From Grammothele lineata (lineage: Eukaryota > Basidiomycota > Agaricomycetes > Polyporales > Polyporaceae): a stretch of 64,000 nucleotides of DNA. A program made the translations under genes and the position numbers. Location of the stretch: the NCBI GenBank assembly GCA_002150815.3, contig NDFF03000228.1, positions 62,001-126,000 of the forward strand, in the 5' to 3' direction. The notes beneath the pieces were generated by a model that saw nothing but the letters and a program-made list of their open reading frames with translations, had not been told where the DNA came from and ran no database searches. This document shows positions 23,059 through 34,483 of this stretch, in pieces (the stretch's first letter is position 1; every line of letters starts with the position of its first letter).

Positions 23059-25380
23059 ATGAATGACTCCGCGACCGACGTCCACCATGCGACATACCCT
23101 GGGGCAACGCCCTACATCTCGTCTTCAGAATTGATGCTACCGTCGCTCGATGACACAGCAGGAGCTATTCTCATCGGCACGTTCATCGGGCTAATGTGAG
23201 TCTTCCCCGATGGAACTGATATGTTGCATTTTGACCCCGATGCCGTCATAACAGACAGTACGGCTGGACGCTCAACATGTGTTATGCTTACTTCCGCTCC
23301 TATCCTGAAGATAAAAGGGTCTTGAAGTATCTAGTATGCATTCAAACTTCAGCTCAAATATTCTGTGCCGCTCAGTTGCGTCATGACTCGAAGGTTAGCT
23401 TAGTTCTGTAAGTGACATACTTCTCGAACTGGCAAGTGGTGCTCGATCAACTCGTGCTTCCCAGAATACTGGACACCTTTTTCACCGTTACATGTATCGT
23501 TACGTGGTACGTTCTGTGTACTTCGCGCCCTATATTTCTCTCTTATCGCCTTCGCGCAGCTACTGGAGTCTTGTGACCAATTTCTTCAACCCATTGGCGT
23601 TGGCTGGATTGAACTATTGGTAAGTCTTTTTCCAGTCTCTCTTGTTCCTTAGCTCATCACAGTCTCAAGGTCTTCTCGCGTAAGGACGTTGTTCCCCTCC
23701 GCAGAATTGATGCGTGCTCACTGGCTACACAAAGTCGTTTGGAATCGTCACAGTACGCAGCATGTTACCTTACTCATGAGCACGTCTTCGACTCATGAGC
23801 ACGGGTAGGGTTCCGTTGTCGTCACTGCCAACAGGTGAACATGCGCTGATTCTTCCCATACCTTCGAATTTCTCACTTACCGAGACGATGTTCCACAGCT
23901 TCTTCGTTTATAGAGCATACACCTGTAAGCCATATTGCCGTCCTGTAGCGCATATACCCTGAAATGGCCCTTCGCATGTCGTAGTTGGACGCCAGCTCAG
24001 GCCCCTTGTATACCTCGCTGTAAGTCATAAGTGTTGATCAGGACGACAATTCCTTACGATTGACGCTACATTCACCCCCCAGGCTGCATTTTCCCTGATT
24101 ACGTTCGGTACGACTTACAGAAAGTCTCTGTGCATTATCGCACTGATAGGTCTCCATTCCAAACAGGTTTCGGCATAGGTAACCATTCCTTTGAATTTGA
24201 ACCGCCACATGATTGCGATACTGAACGTCGAATCCTCAGCGTCCACTGTGTGCCCGTGAAGTGCTCCCTTGCGTCCACCTGGCAAATTTCGCGCTGACCA
24301 CTTCATGAAATATCTACCGCAGAATTGAAATCAGTGCGCGGCACGAGAAGCTAGGAGGGCACGTCTCGGTATTTTTGGCGGTTGGTCTCTATTTTCCTCT
24401 CCGATTAACCTACGCAGTGTGCCATCTGACCTTGGTCGTCACTATAGTCCCTCAACTCTGCCGCTGTCGGGGCAGCCTTCATCTCCGATGCCCTGCTCAC
24501 CACAGTTCTCACCGTATCGCTGTATGAGCATCGTTCCGGGCTAAGCCAGAGGTATGTTCTGACGCTTTAGCCACGGCGTAAATAAGCCCGACGCCAATAT
24601 TCAACATTTTGCAGATCGGGCTCAGTCGTCGACACGCTGGTTTTATACGTGATGTCCACAGGTATGTTTTACACAGCCCGCATGTAACGAATGCTACTAA
24701 CCTGGATGGGTCACAGCCTGGATGGGTCACAGGCTTGCTCACTAGCATCGTCAACCTCTCGTCCTTCGTTTTGGTGCGCTCCTCATACTTACAACCACGC
24801 CATGGAAATGGCCGTCCTGACTTCGCTGCAAGGCCATCGTCCGTCCGGGGGACTTGATCTTCGCGTCCATCGATATCGTAGGGACCAAACGTGCGTCCAT
24901 CCGCTCCATTGCTCTCTGCACGTCCTCTGACCATAAAATGCACCCCAGTCTACGTCAACTCGATGATGGTCGCGTAAGTCCCGCACGTTCATCCCTTACA
25001 CTGAACTGGACCTCACGTTCCCCTCTGGTACAGACTCAACTCGCGCCGGTCCCTCGCGCGGCGCTTGGCTCCGCCTGGAGCCATCGAGGAGATCGAGACT
25101 GCCCTGGCTGTTGATGCGCGAGACACCGTTGTTTTCTCTCCGCGCAAAAGCGTTCCTGTTAGTCTCATACTTTACAACTCGCTGAGTATGCTCGGGATAA
25201 AGCTGACCTGGCATCGAATAGGTGATCACGTTCGAGATGACGGAGATGGGCACGAATACGGGCACGAGTACAGGTGCGGGCAGCTTGAAGAGCGACAGCA
25301 CCAGCGAGACACCGGGTGGCGCGCCGAGCCGGAAGGACGTTGGGGGAGAAGACACGAAGTCGCCATGGGCATTGGTGTAG
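23059..25380 (+). CDS. DUF6534 multi-TM protein, gene 5
   Basis: Exon 1 (MNDSATDVHHATYPG … DDTAGAILIGTFIGLM) is followed by QYGWTLNMCYAYFRSYPED, VSLVL (14 nt), ILDTFFTVTCIVTW, YWSLVTNFFNPLALAGLNYW, the 10-nt exon 23670-23679, SFGIVT, FFVYRAYT and VGRQLRPLVYLA. The DUF6534 domain gives SLNSAAVGAAFISDALLTTV, SVVDTLVLYVMSTG, GLLTSIVNLSSFVL in one exon, RPGDLIFASIDIVGTK and YVNSMMVA. In the other copies an intron splits GLLTS from IVN; here it is absent. A 16-bp repeat doubles the acceptor before this exon. The last intron follows VVFSPRKSVP, and the final exon starts VITFEMTEMGTNTGTSTGAG, stopping at 25378-25380. An unspliced reading continues to 25403 and antisense gives a 187-codon ORF; both are artefacts. 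Confidence 0.85.
24701..24732 (+). repeat. Perfect 16-bp tandem repeat at a 3' splice site
   Basis: CCTGGATGGGTCACAG occurs twice in a row at 24701-24716 and 24717-24732. Each copy ends in CAG. The downstream copy is the acceptor used in my gene model (exon starts at 24733). Using the upstream one would add 16 nt and shift the frame. Confidence 0.9.
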
Positions 25381-26516
25381 ATTCTAGCTGCCTGCTCCGA
25401 TAGTGTTGATATCACGCTTTCTTGAAGCATTTCTCTATGATCGTTTCCGATCGTTTCTTGCCAGCGGTGGAAGTCTATCACACTCAACGCCCTCCTCACC
25501 GCCACTCCCCACTGCTCGACCGCGTGCCTAACACGGCCACTCAAGTATTCAAGCTTCAACGTTCACGGCAAGACACAATCAAACCGTCCACTGATCATGA
25601 ACGCCGAACTCTATAATCCATTGAACTCAATACGCATACGGGCGCCGGGGCCCGGGCGCACACCGTTGCCAGGGCGGGCGCAGTAAGTAGCGCTGCCTCG
25701 GGCGATGTAAGAGATGAGAGATATCCGGTGCCTTCCACCGGTCCGTGACAAACTCAATTCCTGCATCCACGAAATGGAAGTTCGGGACTCAGGAGACACA
25801 ACCTTCGGCCTTCGATGCACCGCCCGCCGCCACGGTGTGAGCCATGGGCGAGAGTGTCGCACTAGTTCCTCAGGTGAGACGGTGGAAGCGAGCGAGGCTG
25901 CGCGTTATAGTACCGCATACCTGCATGCCAAGACGAGACCGTCCCGTCCCGGCTGAGCGGCGTTTCGAGCCTAACGAGCCCCCGGTACATGGGAGTCGTG
26001 AGACCGTTCTTCGTTTGTGATTGGGAGTGCACACACACACGGCTACACGCATACATACGCACACACGGTGGGGAGATGTAACAGGACGCAGCGCCTCGTG
26101 CGGGACGCAACCGAGGCGCTGCAAATAACATTAAGCGTAAACAGCTAACAGCTACGGATGTGCGGATGTGGATGTGTATGGGGGTTACAGATTACAACGA
26201 GGCCGCGCTCGAGGGTATTAGTGGATAGTGGATACCAGGTAACCGAATAGTAGCACTAGTAGGCGGGAGGAGAAGATTGTTCGCTCGTACAACACAACAC
26301 GTAACCCGACATGAAGGGGACCTGGGAAACCCGATTATCGTAGCAGCAACGCGCGAGGGACCGGGGAATAAGTACTAAACTACCGTGGGACGTCTAAGAT
26401 GGTTCGTCGTCTGGACATCGGAGGCAAAGCGCACCGCGGGCCCGACCCTGCGCGCGCGGCGGAGACGCGCGGCGCCGCGAGAGCGGGCGCATCGAAGCAC
26501 TTCGAGAGCAACATAT
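25381..26516. other. Intergenic, CA-rich patch
   Basis: Between DUF6534 gene 5 and the 3' end of the Ser/Pro-rich gene. It includes a CA/CATA-rich patch near 26025-26070. The minus-strand ORFs here (25611-25862, 25862-26131) have no recognisable domain. The 187-codon minus ORF 24996-25559 mostly overlies the last exons of gene 5 and is rejected. Confidence 0.5.
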
Positions 26517-26578
26517 TGCGGAGGGGGGCGGAGAGGGGGGAAGAGAGAGCGGAGGAGAGAAGGGGGGGAGGGGGACGA
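26517..26578 (+). repeat. Purine-only tract (G/A runs)
   Basis: About 60 nt of almost pure G/A with several runs of four to seven G, directly 3' of the stop of the minus-strand gene at 26584. In that mRNA it would be a C/U-rich 3' UTR start. Such DNA can form G-quadruplex or triplex structures; whether it does is unknown. Confidence 0.75.
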
Positions 26579-26583
26579 GGCGG

Positions 26584-27738
26584 TCACCGCAAGCGGAGGT
26601 TACGGAGCTGGGACTGCACCTCGCGGATGTCCTTCCGGTTCCACTCGCCCGTCCACGAGCTCGCGCCCGTCACCCACCCGCCCGCGTCCTCCGGCTCGGT
26701 GTTCGTGCGCCTGATCGTGGGCGGCGGCGACTGCATTTGTGACTGCGAGATGGTGCGTGTGTGCGTGCGGCGGACCGCGACCGTCGCGGTCTTTGTCGCA
26801 ACGGGCGGGGCGGTGGGAGGAGACGCGGCGAGGTCGACGGACATGCTCCTTCTCCGGCTGCCCTTCGCGGGCGCCCGCACGGACGTGGGCGCCGATGCGG
26901 TGGGCTTCTCCTTCTGCTTCTGTTGCCTAGCCGGCGGCGCCGGGGACGACGCGGCAGAAGAAGCGGGTGGGGTTGGGGTGGCGCCGCGTGTGGGCGTAAG
27001 GGCTTCGAGGGGGGACGCGGAGCCAGCCCGGCGCCGCGCGAACGGCAGGACGAGTTCGGCGGGGACGTTCTCCCCTAGCGTCCGCTTCAGCTTCGCGAGC
27101 CGCTTCCTACGCGTCTCCGTTGCTGTGGGGGTTGAGGGGGTGCGGGGAGTTGTCGGGGTCAAGGGCGCCGTGGGCGTGCGCGCACCAACGCTGAGGAAGG
27201 CGGCGCCGCCAGCGCGGGGTGTGATTGCGGCACTAGAGTCGGGCGTTGCGGGATGCGCGCGGGGGTCGGAGGGCGGGAGGGGGACGGCATTCAGGCGGAG
27301 GACGAGCGGGGTGGGGAGGGGCGTGTGCTTGCCCTTACCGCCGCGGCTGCGCTCGCGAACGTGGCGCGAGAAGCCCTTGGGGGTAGGGAGCGTCGGCGCG
27401 GAGTGCGTGGACGCGTCGGACTCGGCGGTCGTGTTTGAGTCGAGGCTCGAGCGCGGCAGCGAGAGCGAGCTCGTCGAGGACGAGGCATAGTTGTAGGAGA
27501 AGGGCTTCGAGGGCTGGGGGACCTCAAAAACTGAGCCCTGGCGGCGCTTGCGGTCGCGGCTGGGCGGGGAGGTGGGGAGGGGCTTGCGGCGGAAATCATC
27601 CTCGACGAGCTGTGGTGTTGTTCCGAGGACTTCACCAAGCTTTCGGGTTGTGCGGATGAGGCGTGCACGCTGACGGACGTCGAGGGTATTTGACGTCGGC
27701 GGCGGAGCGACGTAGTAGGTTGTTGTGGACATGTTCAT
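26584..27738 (-). CDS. Conserved fungal hypothetical protein, Ser/Thr/Pro-rich
   Basis: Single-exon gene of 384 codons from the ATG at 27738 (MNMSTTTYYVAPPP); a second ATG at 27732 (MSTTTYY) is equally good. The open frame extends to 27840, but the upstream part looks like leader sequence. The N-terminal motif TRKLGEVLGTTPQLVEDDF and the extreme C-terminus WNRKDIREVQSQLRNLRLR look like conserved anchors. The middle is disordered, rich in Ser, Thr, Pro and Ala with basic RRKR-like patches (RRKRLAKLKRTLGENVPAEL), and has many SP/TP sites of the kind proline-directed kinases use. No TM segment or signal peptide. I do not recognise a named function. The 363-codon ORF on the opposite strand is a shadow caused by GC-rich codon use. 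Confidence 0.8.
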   Translation of the reverse strand: MNMSTTTYYVAPPPTSNTLDVRQRARLIRTTRKLGEVLGTTPQLVEDDFRRKPLPTSPPSRDRKRRQGSVFEVPQPSKPFSYNYASSSTSSLSLPRSSLDSNTTAESDASTHSAPTLPTPKGFSRHVRERSRGGKGKHTPLPTPLVLRLNAVPLPPSDPRAHPATPDSSAAITPRAGGAAFLSVGARTPTAPLTPTTPRTPSTPTATETRRKRLAKLKRTLGENVPAELVLPFARRRAGSASPLEALTPTRGATPTPPASSAASSPAPPARQQKQKEKPTASAPTSVRAPAKGSRRRSMSVDLAASPPTAPPVATKTATVAVRRTHTRTISQSQMQSPPPTIRRTNTEPEDAGGWVTGASSWTGEWNRKDIREVQSQLRNLRLR

Positions 27739-30700
27739 GCCGAACAGTGGACGTGTACGAACCGCAGCGGAAAAGGAACTGACGTGGATGTGAGGTGATG
27801 AAGGGGGAGGTAAACCGCAGACGACGTACGCAGTACGCAAGACTGGGGAAGAACAAGAGCAAAGGAGAGGAGGAACGGGACGTAGTTATAGAAGCAGAAC
27901 AAAAGGGAGAACAAGGGAGGCGCGGGCGAGAAGGCCCAGCATTAATGGAGGACGTTATTGTTGCATGGCCGAGGATCTCATCAGGCCGACAGACGGACAA
28001 CGCCGGCCAAAACCGTTCCAGCATCAGCCACCGCAGCGCCCTATCTCGACGCCCAGTCGACCCATCGCCCCCGCCACCGCTGCAGTCGGTCCAGCTCTGT
28101 CTCGACCCCGACATCCGGTCTCCGTCCCCGACCGTCGTGGCGGCGGAGGCGCAAGAGAGGCGGGCGCGGCGGCGCCGAGGGAACCGGACAGTAATCAGTC
28201 AATATCGTGATTAGAGTGCTCCTAGTGGTGATTAGAAGCCCGGATAAAGCGATCTAATCAGCGGAGTAAGAACCCGGACAATTAAATCCGCTCCGGGGCC
28301 GGTGCGGGGCATTGTTCCCGCCTCGGCCCTCCGCTTGCTCTCTTCATCCGCCCGCGCTCAACGTCGAGCTCCCTTCCCCACCTTGTTCTGAATCCCTCGG
28401 GCGACGAGATATCGACGTTCGTTCGTCTCATCCCGTTGCCAGTTATCTGCCCACATCCCCGTCAGTGCTAGCGCACCCGTGTCCTCGTTGCCCTCGCGAT
28501 ATCTCCTGATCATGGCGATGCACTGGCTCCCCAAGATCGTTTCATCATGCTCCAGCATACTCGGTCCACCCGTCGACATTCGTTCTCCCCACTGCGCACA
28601 GCGCATACGGCCGCCACCTCCGCAGCGCCAAGTTTGCTCTCAGCAAGTCCCCAACGCCGCAGGGCAGACCGCGATTCCACCCGTGGCGTTCGGGCGGTCT
28701 TACGTGCATGACATATAAGTATAGGTCCTGTGGGGTACGACCTCCTTTCGCAAGTTCCGTTTCACGCTCCTCCCTGCTTCGAAAGCATTATCCTCGCAGC
28801 ACACTTTCTCCATGCACCCTCAAAGCCGTGTATATATTCCCCCGTCCCCTTGTGACGGCTCGAACGGCTCGCTGCGCAGATAGTTCTGCACTCCGAGTTT
28901 CTCGCAACTATCCCGTTTCCCCTCCCCCTCTCTTGCCGATTGCTACCGACGTTACAGCGCGAGGGTGCGCGCATTACATCCGCGGCCATATTATCCCTCA
29001 AACCATTTGTAACCGCTGCGGTCGAGCCTCCGCAGCAGACCGTATCTCCTACTGGTCGTACATAATCTCTGACAATCAAACAACGGTATAGGCGTGCGTG
29101 CTCAGTTCCCGTATGTTCAGACTGTCTTCTTGCTACCATTTACTTGCAATCAATCCGGCTCGTCCCCATCCGTTTCTGCTCCAAGGCGCGTGAACTTGGG
29201 GGCGAACTGGCCGGCGAGTCTAGCAATCAATCACCCGTGCACGGTGTTTGCTGAGTGTTTGACAGGATGCTCGTATGTTATTCGTGACATCCAGATGCAC
29301 CATTTCTCAGCTGTGTCGTATCTTATTAGAAGCGGACGGTCTCGAGCGAGGGAGGTTTACTAGCCTGCGCCGTTTAACGGCATATCGTGTCCTACTCAGC
29401 AAGGTCATACGGGTACAGTATGCTCTTCGCGTCGAACCTTCCGCCCAGTCAGATAGGCCCCGGCACTCACATCGATCATGACTTCATCAGGAAAGAACAA
29501 TGTCGATCTCTGGTCGTCCGCTGACCTTGCTCGAGGTTATTACCGGGGACGATGACGAGATGCTCTGACGTGACAATGCCTGGTGCTTATTACAGGAGAC
29601 CGATGACCGCTCCCTATACCGTGACCGCCCTGGGTACAACAGCGTTGACGTGTGGTCCCTCCAAGACTCGATCCGATGGTGGAAACCTCGCTAGCGGCAG
29701 CAGATCCTACATCTACATCATTGGTGAAGGAGCCTGAGCTGGTACTATCATCGTAGTCTCCGTTCTTGGGCTCTAACGTAATAGGGTAGTCGTCTAGCAA
29801 AGGTCTGAGTCGGAGAACACAGTTGGGTGTCAGTGTTCATTTATCCACGATGCTCTAACAGACGGTACGATACCAAAGTTGTTCTCTCAGAGAGGTGATA
29901 CATCTCAGTCTTCTCCTACGCGCGAGGGAACGTCGCCCCGTCAATGGGGTAGAAAAGTCGCAGTGTTCCACCTGCCAAGTTCTAGAAAATGAAGAAGTCA
30001 ATAGATATATGAGGGGATGGATCAAAGGCCCATTTATGTCTTGCTATTGTCAAGTATCGATATCTGTAAGACGAGATCGTTGCAAGTAAATGGGACTCCA
30101 ACACCTGTGTCCCCGGGACGTCTGGCACTACTCGTCAGCGCACGTAGATATACTTCTCGGACCTGGCCCGTCGTGCCTGCTGCTCTTTCAAGCTAGGAAG
30201 GCGAACACAAGACGTTGAAGATCTCACAGTGCTGACGACGCAGGGTTTATACTGTCGCTCGGTGAAGCCAAGGTGGTGAGGGGCCCTGAGTCGCGACGTC
30301 GGAAACGAAGGTGCGGTTCATGGCTCCGGGGCATACTTGGTTTGTTCACGCGGACAGGATTGCTGTCGCGACCCGCCATACTGTACCCTTTCGAAGAGCG
30401 CGGTCCGAGTCTGCGGAGAAACGTGGCCCGTTTCTCCTACTCTTACAGCGAAACCTGCTGTTTCTCGGGCTCAATCTCGCGATCTCTTCGTTTCGGAGGA
30501 TCAGTTAGTCTAAGATAGACCGCGTATGTCCGAAACTCACGATGTTCGGAATCGTTAGCGTCTTGAGGTGCCAATGCAATCGCGTGAGCAACAGTAGCCA
30601 CTAGGATTGGTCAATGGGAGACATTCCGGCACTCGCAATTGTTGAAATTTTTCGGTTGAACAGCGCGGTTGTGGAGTATGTCTTCGTCACAGGATACTAC

Positions 30701-31800
30701 TAGCACAGTTCATAGCCGAGGCAGGTGCTGCGGAGACTAGCTAGGTGTACCATAGAGAATTAGGACGATCAATTCGAAAGAAACCCATGGACGTAAAACT
30801 TCAAGTGTTTGAGCGCCCGCACTTCCGACACTGGAACGTCTCGGCAATCGCCGTATAGCCGACACGTGGTAGCGAGGAGTTCGTCGACTTCCTTATGCGG
30901 CGACGCCAGGCACTTCCCCACCTCTTTCTCCTGGTTGCGGCAGCCAGGGCTTCATCCCGCTCTCACTCGGACTACGTTCTGGGGTTCTTGGTGATGCTGC
31001 ATCGTATTCGTTGTGATCCCAGATCAAGTACAACCTAAAATTACTCATTGTCAGGCCTACTCAGTGACTGAATCTCCCAAGATGCGCTGGCCGGTACCTT
31101 ACGTTGCATGGAGGTCGAGGTCGAAAAGTTGTTGAGTGAGTTCTCTGTATTGGTTGTTTCCTTGTGTCTCTATCCCACTGACACTTATCTTGTAAAGTTA
31201 CACAGATAGACTCGGTCACTTTTCCTTACTTCTATGTGAAAGTCGTGAAGTTCGTATTTCTAGTCGAAGGCTCTCAAAAGTGGAGTTGAACACCTGCTAT
31301 GCCACAATTAGACTCGAGAGGGCATCCTTGCTCTCTCGATGATCGCTGAGCATCGATGTTTTGTGTCCAGATGCCACTTGCGCCATCTCTAGCGTCTTTT
31401 GTCAGCTTCTCACCCTCGGAACCAGGCAACAGTCGTGCGAAGCAGAAGTCCGGAGAAGGCGATCCGCCCCAGTTCCCTCGGCGTTCTTCCCCCACTCTCG
31501 CTCCCTTTCATTTGCGCTTGCCCCAGTCTCCATGTGCCTGACATCATGATGCCATGTGTTGCAAACGAGCTGCGCTCACCGCATTATGACAATGAGAATT
31601 CGATCCGGCGGCGGGCGCACGAGCATCGTGATATGAGCCGCCCTCTCGGTTGGGCGCGCGCTTCGTGATGAGCCGTTCGTTGCACTGGGCCGGCGGCACT
31701 CACGCTCGGGGAGTCGATCGGTTTCCGACTCTATTATGGGCACCCATTTTCCCCAGCGCGCAAAGGGGCCGAGAATGCCAACGGAGTGACGGGCGCGCGC
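27739..31800. other. Gene-poor stretch of about 4 kb
   Basis: The first part (27.8-28.2 kb) is the upstream flank of the Ser/Pro-rich gene. Around 28196-28290 there are imperfect short repeats (GTGATTAGA and CCCGGA-type). A minus-strand ORF at 29540-29800 (start of frame LDDYPITLEPKNGDYDDS) could be a polar C-terminal exon but no upstream exons could be attached. A plus-strand hydrophobic piece near 30450-30505 (LLFLGLNLAISSF) is likewise isolated. I searched for DUF6533/6534 exon motifs on both strands and found none I trust. Confidence 0.45.
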
Positions 31801-31808
31801 ATATATAG
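31801..31808 (+). promoter_or_regulatory. TATA box of DUF6534 gene 6
   Basis: ATATATAG about 65 nt before the ATG at 31871; one of the best TATA matches in the window. Confidence 0.55.
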
Positions 31809-31870
31809 GGTATGTCTTTTCGTGACGTGCCGCGCCTGCCCCCCTTCGTCCTTGGTTCGCTGTGCTAGCC

Positions 31871-34140
31871 ATGAACGCCTCTGCGCCGGACGCTGCTGCG
31901 GGAGCAGTCCCGTTCCCACTCCCTGCAATCCCATCGCTTGACAATACCTTCGGGGCACTCCTTCTAGGCACCTACATCGGTCTCATGTAAGTCGTGGAAC
32001 TTCATGTTGTATTCCCCGTTCGACGCTCATACCGAGTTCACAGGCAGTACGGATGGACTCTACATCAGGGGTACAGGTACTTCCGGACGTACAAAGAGGA
32101 TCCATGGATGCTGAAGACCTTGGTGAGTAGTCCACAGACTCGGGCGCTAGCTTTTACTGAACGAGTTGCCTCAATTGTAGGTCACTACGGTCCTGTGAGT
32201 GACATAGTCCCACGTCAACTTGAATGGTTCCTGAAGATATATGTAGTGTGTTCGAGACATGTCATACTGTCCTCTGCATACATGCGACGTGAGCCTAGTC
32301 CCCTTCCACATGCTTGCTTACACGCTGACGCCGCGACTCCTCACAGCTATCACTACCTCGTGACCAGCTACTTCAACCCGCTCAACCTCGGATCTAGCGT
32401 ATGGTAAATTTTCATACATTTTCCGCTCTAACGCCTCAGCATCTCACTGCGCTCCGGCGATATTCAGGTCTATCAACGTAAGTCGCGCACGCCACGACTT
32501 CTGCCGTCCCTCTCTAACTGCATCATTCCTTTCCAGATGATGGGTGTAATAACGGTACGCCACCGCCGCTTGTATGTGCGGACCGACGTGTGCCTCTCTG
32601 ACGAGTACCACATGGCAGGGCGCGACGATCCTTGTATCTCAGCTGTAAGTGTCGTACGGTCGCATAATCGGCCCGCCATAAATTGACATGTGTCCACAGA
32701 TTCTTCTTGCGCAGAGTGTACAAGAGTACGTGTATCCTTCAGATGTTGCGGTGGCGTGGCAGCTCATAATTTCTGACTCGCAGTTGGGCGGCAGTTCCGC
32801 ATCGTGGTCGTCGTAGCTGTGAGTGACGCGCCGCATCATGCTTCTGAGATCTTTCCGGGACTCAGCCGCTTTCCCCACGACAGGGGCTTCTGCTGTTGAC
32901 TGAGTTTGGTGAGAGGGTTTGTGCCTGGTTGCCAGTAGGGTGATATTGACAGCATACTGGGCTGACCTAGGCCTCGCAACTTGTAAGTACCGTTGCCTAC
33001 ATGGGGAGCGCGTGTTGATCCATCTTCTTGCCCAGCGGTCACCGTCGACACGTGAGTATCTCTTCGGTTCTTGGTTCCCCGTGGTCTCTGACGCGTTTCA
33101 AATTTTGTACATCAGCTTCCTTCATCCCACCCTCCACAACTCGGACCAGGCTGTGCGTATTCCACTAACTTCACATCTTGGAGTATGCGGCGTTCGAATC
33201 TAACTGGCGCACAGTGGATGAACTCGGCCGGTGTCGGCATCTGCACGCTGGCAGATACCATCCTCACGGCCGCGCTGATCTTCTCTTTGCACCGTAGTCG
33301 GACTGGGGTCAGGAGGTAAGAACCCACGCAACATGAGCGCTCGGTGGCGTCCGTTCACACCTTTGTCTCTGCAGGACAGATTCTTTGATCGACGTTTTGA
33401 TCCTGTATGCGATTAACACAGGCAAGTTGACATGCTGAGCCGTCAATTTCTCCGACGGGGCTGACATCATGGACCGTTCTCAGGCCTTGTGACCGGGTAT
33501 GCTCTCCATCCTGAGATCGTTAAGGGGTCTTCTCGCTGATCGCATCGAGTCCGCTCGCGCAGCATCGTCAACGGGCTGTCCTTCATCTTCGTAAGTCTTC
33601 AGATCCTGATATGGATATAGATGCTCACGCTCCTATCTTTCCACCAGGCTCTGGTCATGCCGAACAATCTCATCTACGTCGCTATTGATATCGTGGCCAC
33701 TAAGCGTACGTCCTCATGCCCGCCCGCGGAGCAACTGTACTGAGCGGTGGCGCGTTTATGAACAGTGTATGCGAACACCTTAATGGCTGTGTACGCCTCC
33801 CCCTTTCACTTTACGGGTGTCAGACGCTAACATTCGACGAACAGGCTAAATTCCCGCCGCGCCTTGGCAGCTCAGACGACCGGCGTCGTCCATTCGAGCT
33901 CGATCGACATGTCCGTCCTCAACAGGACCAACCGGACAGGATCCAGCCCGCACCATACCTTCCCCGGCGCCGTGGTGAGTGCGCTCTCCGACCCGTCTCC
34001 TCACGTAGTGCTCATGAATTACTGCGCTACAGCAACCCATCAATGTAGAGATATCGAAAGAATACAGCTCTGGAAGCCCGATGTACTTCGAGCGCGAGGA
34101 TGGTAAAATATCATACCGTGACGCTGGACTGGCGGTGTAG
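31871..34140 (+). CDS. DUF6534 multi-TM protein, gene 6
   Basis: Exon 1 (MNASAPDAAAGAVPFPLP … DNTFGALLLGTYIGLM) is followed by QYGWTLHQGYRYFRTYKED, VTTVL (14 nt), YHYLVTSYFNPLNLGSSVW, the 10-nt exon 32468-32477, MMGVIT, GATILVSQL joined to FFLRRVYK, and IGRQFRIVVVVA. The DUF6534 domain is the clearest in the window: MNSAGVGICTLADTILTAAL, IFSLHRSRTGVRR, DSLIDVLILYAINTG, SIVNGLSFIF, MPNNLIYVAIDIVATK and YANTLMAVLNSRRALAAQTT. After an intron following FPGAV, the final exon QPINVEISKEYSSGSPMYFE runs to the stop at 34138-34140. It matches the domain consensus I remember (leading Asp, then RTDSLID, LPNxLIYVA and YxNSLLAxLNxR). No defects seen. Confidence 0.9.
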
Positions 34141-34483
34141 GTCTTTGTGGTTGTGCTGTACTAAATTATTGCCGTGATGTAGTCCGTAGTATGTATTCTG
34201 TGTATCTTCAAGTCACTCGCTGTGTATGGATACCCCGTGTTCTCTGTACGAGAGACTACGCGTCATGGCTCCAGTTGCGTCTTGAAGCTTTTCTTTGATG
34301 AGCGGTCCGACGGGCGGTCCAGTCCGGGCCGGAAGAACAAGGGGCTGCCGACACTCGCCGACGCGACGCGTGCGAGCGCTGCTCAGCTTGCCACTTTCCC
34401 CTCGAACGCTACTGCTAGTGACCTATTGCTCATCCTACTCCTGCAGCGACACACACAGAATCCCGTGTGCTGCGCCTTCGAGT
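34141..34483. other. Short intergenic before OMA1
   Basis: About 340 bp between two plus-strand genes. The OMA1 frame is open upstream to 34295, but the presequence-like start at 34484 fits better. No other signal seen. Confidence 0.5.

Noticed and set aside
24996..25559. 187-codon minus-strand ORF with a hydrophobic PVLVPVFVPISVISNVI stretch
   Set aside because: It overlies the last exons of DUF6534 gene 5. The matching minus frame over DUF6534 gene 2 (12.0-12.3 kb) is similar only because the plus strands are homologous coding sequence.
26399..27490. 363-codon plus-strand ORF
   Set aside because: Antisense to the conserved Ser/Pro-rich gene. Its Gly/Arg/Ala/Val-rich composition is typical of a GC-rich shadow.
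29540..29800. Minus-strand ORF LDDYPITLEPKNGDYDDS as the end of a membrane-protein gene
   Set aside because: The composition fits a polar tail, but no upstream exon with family motifs could be found within 1.5 kb.
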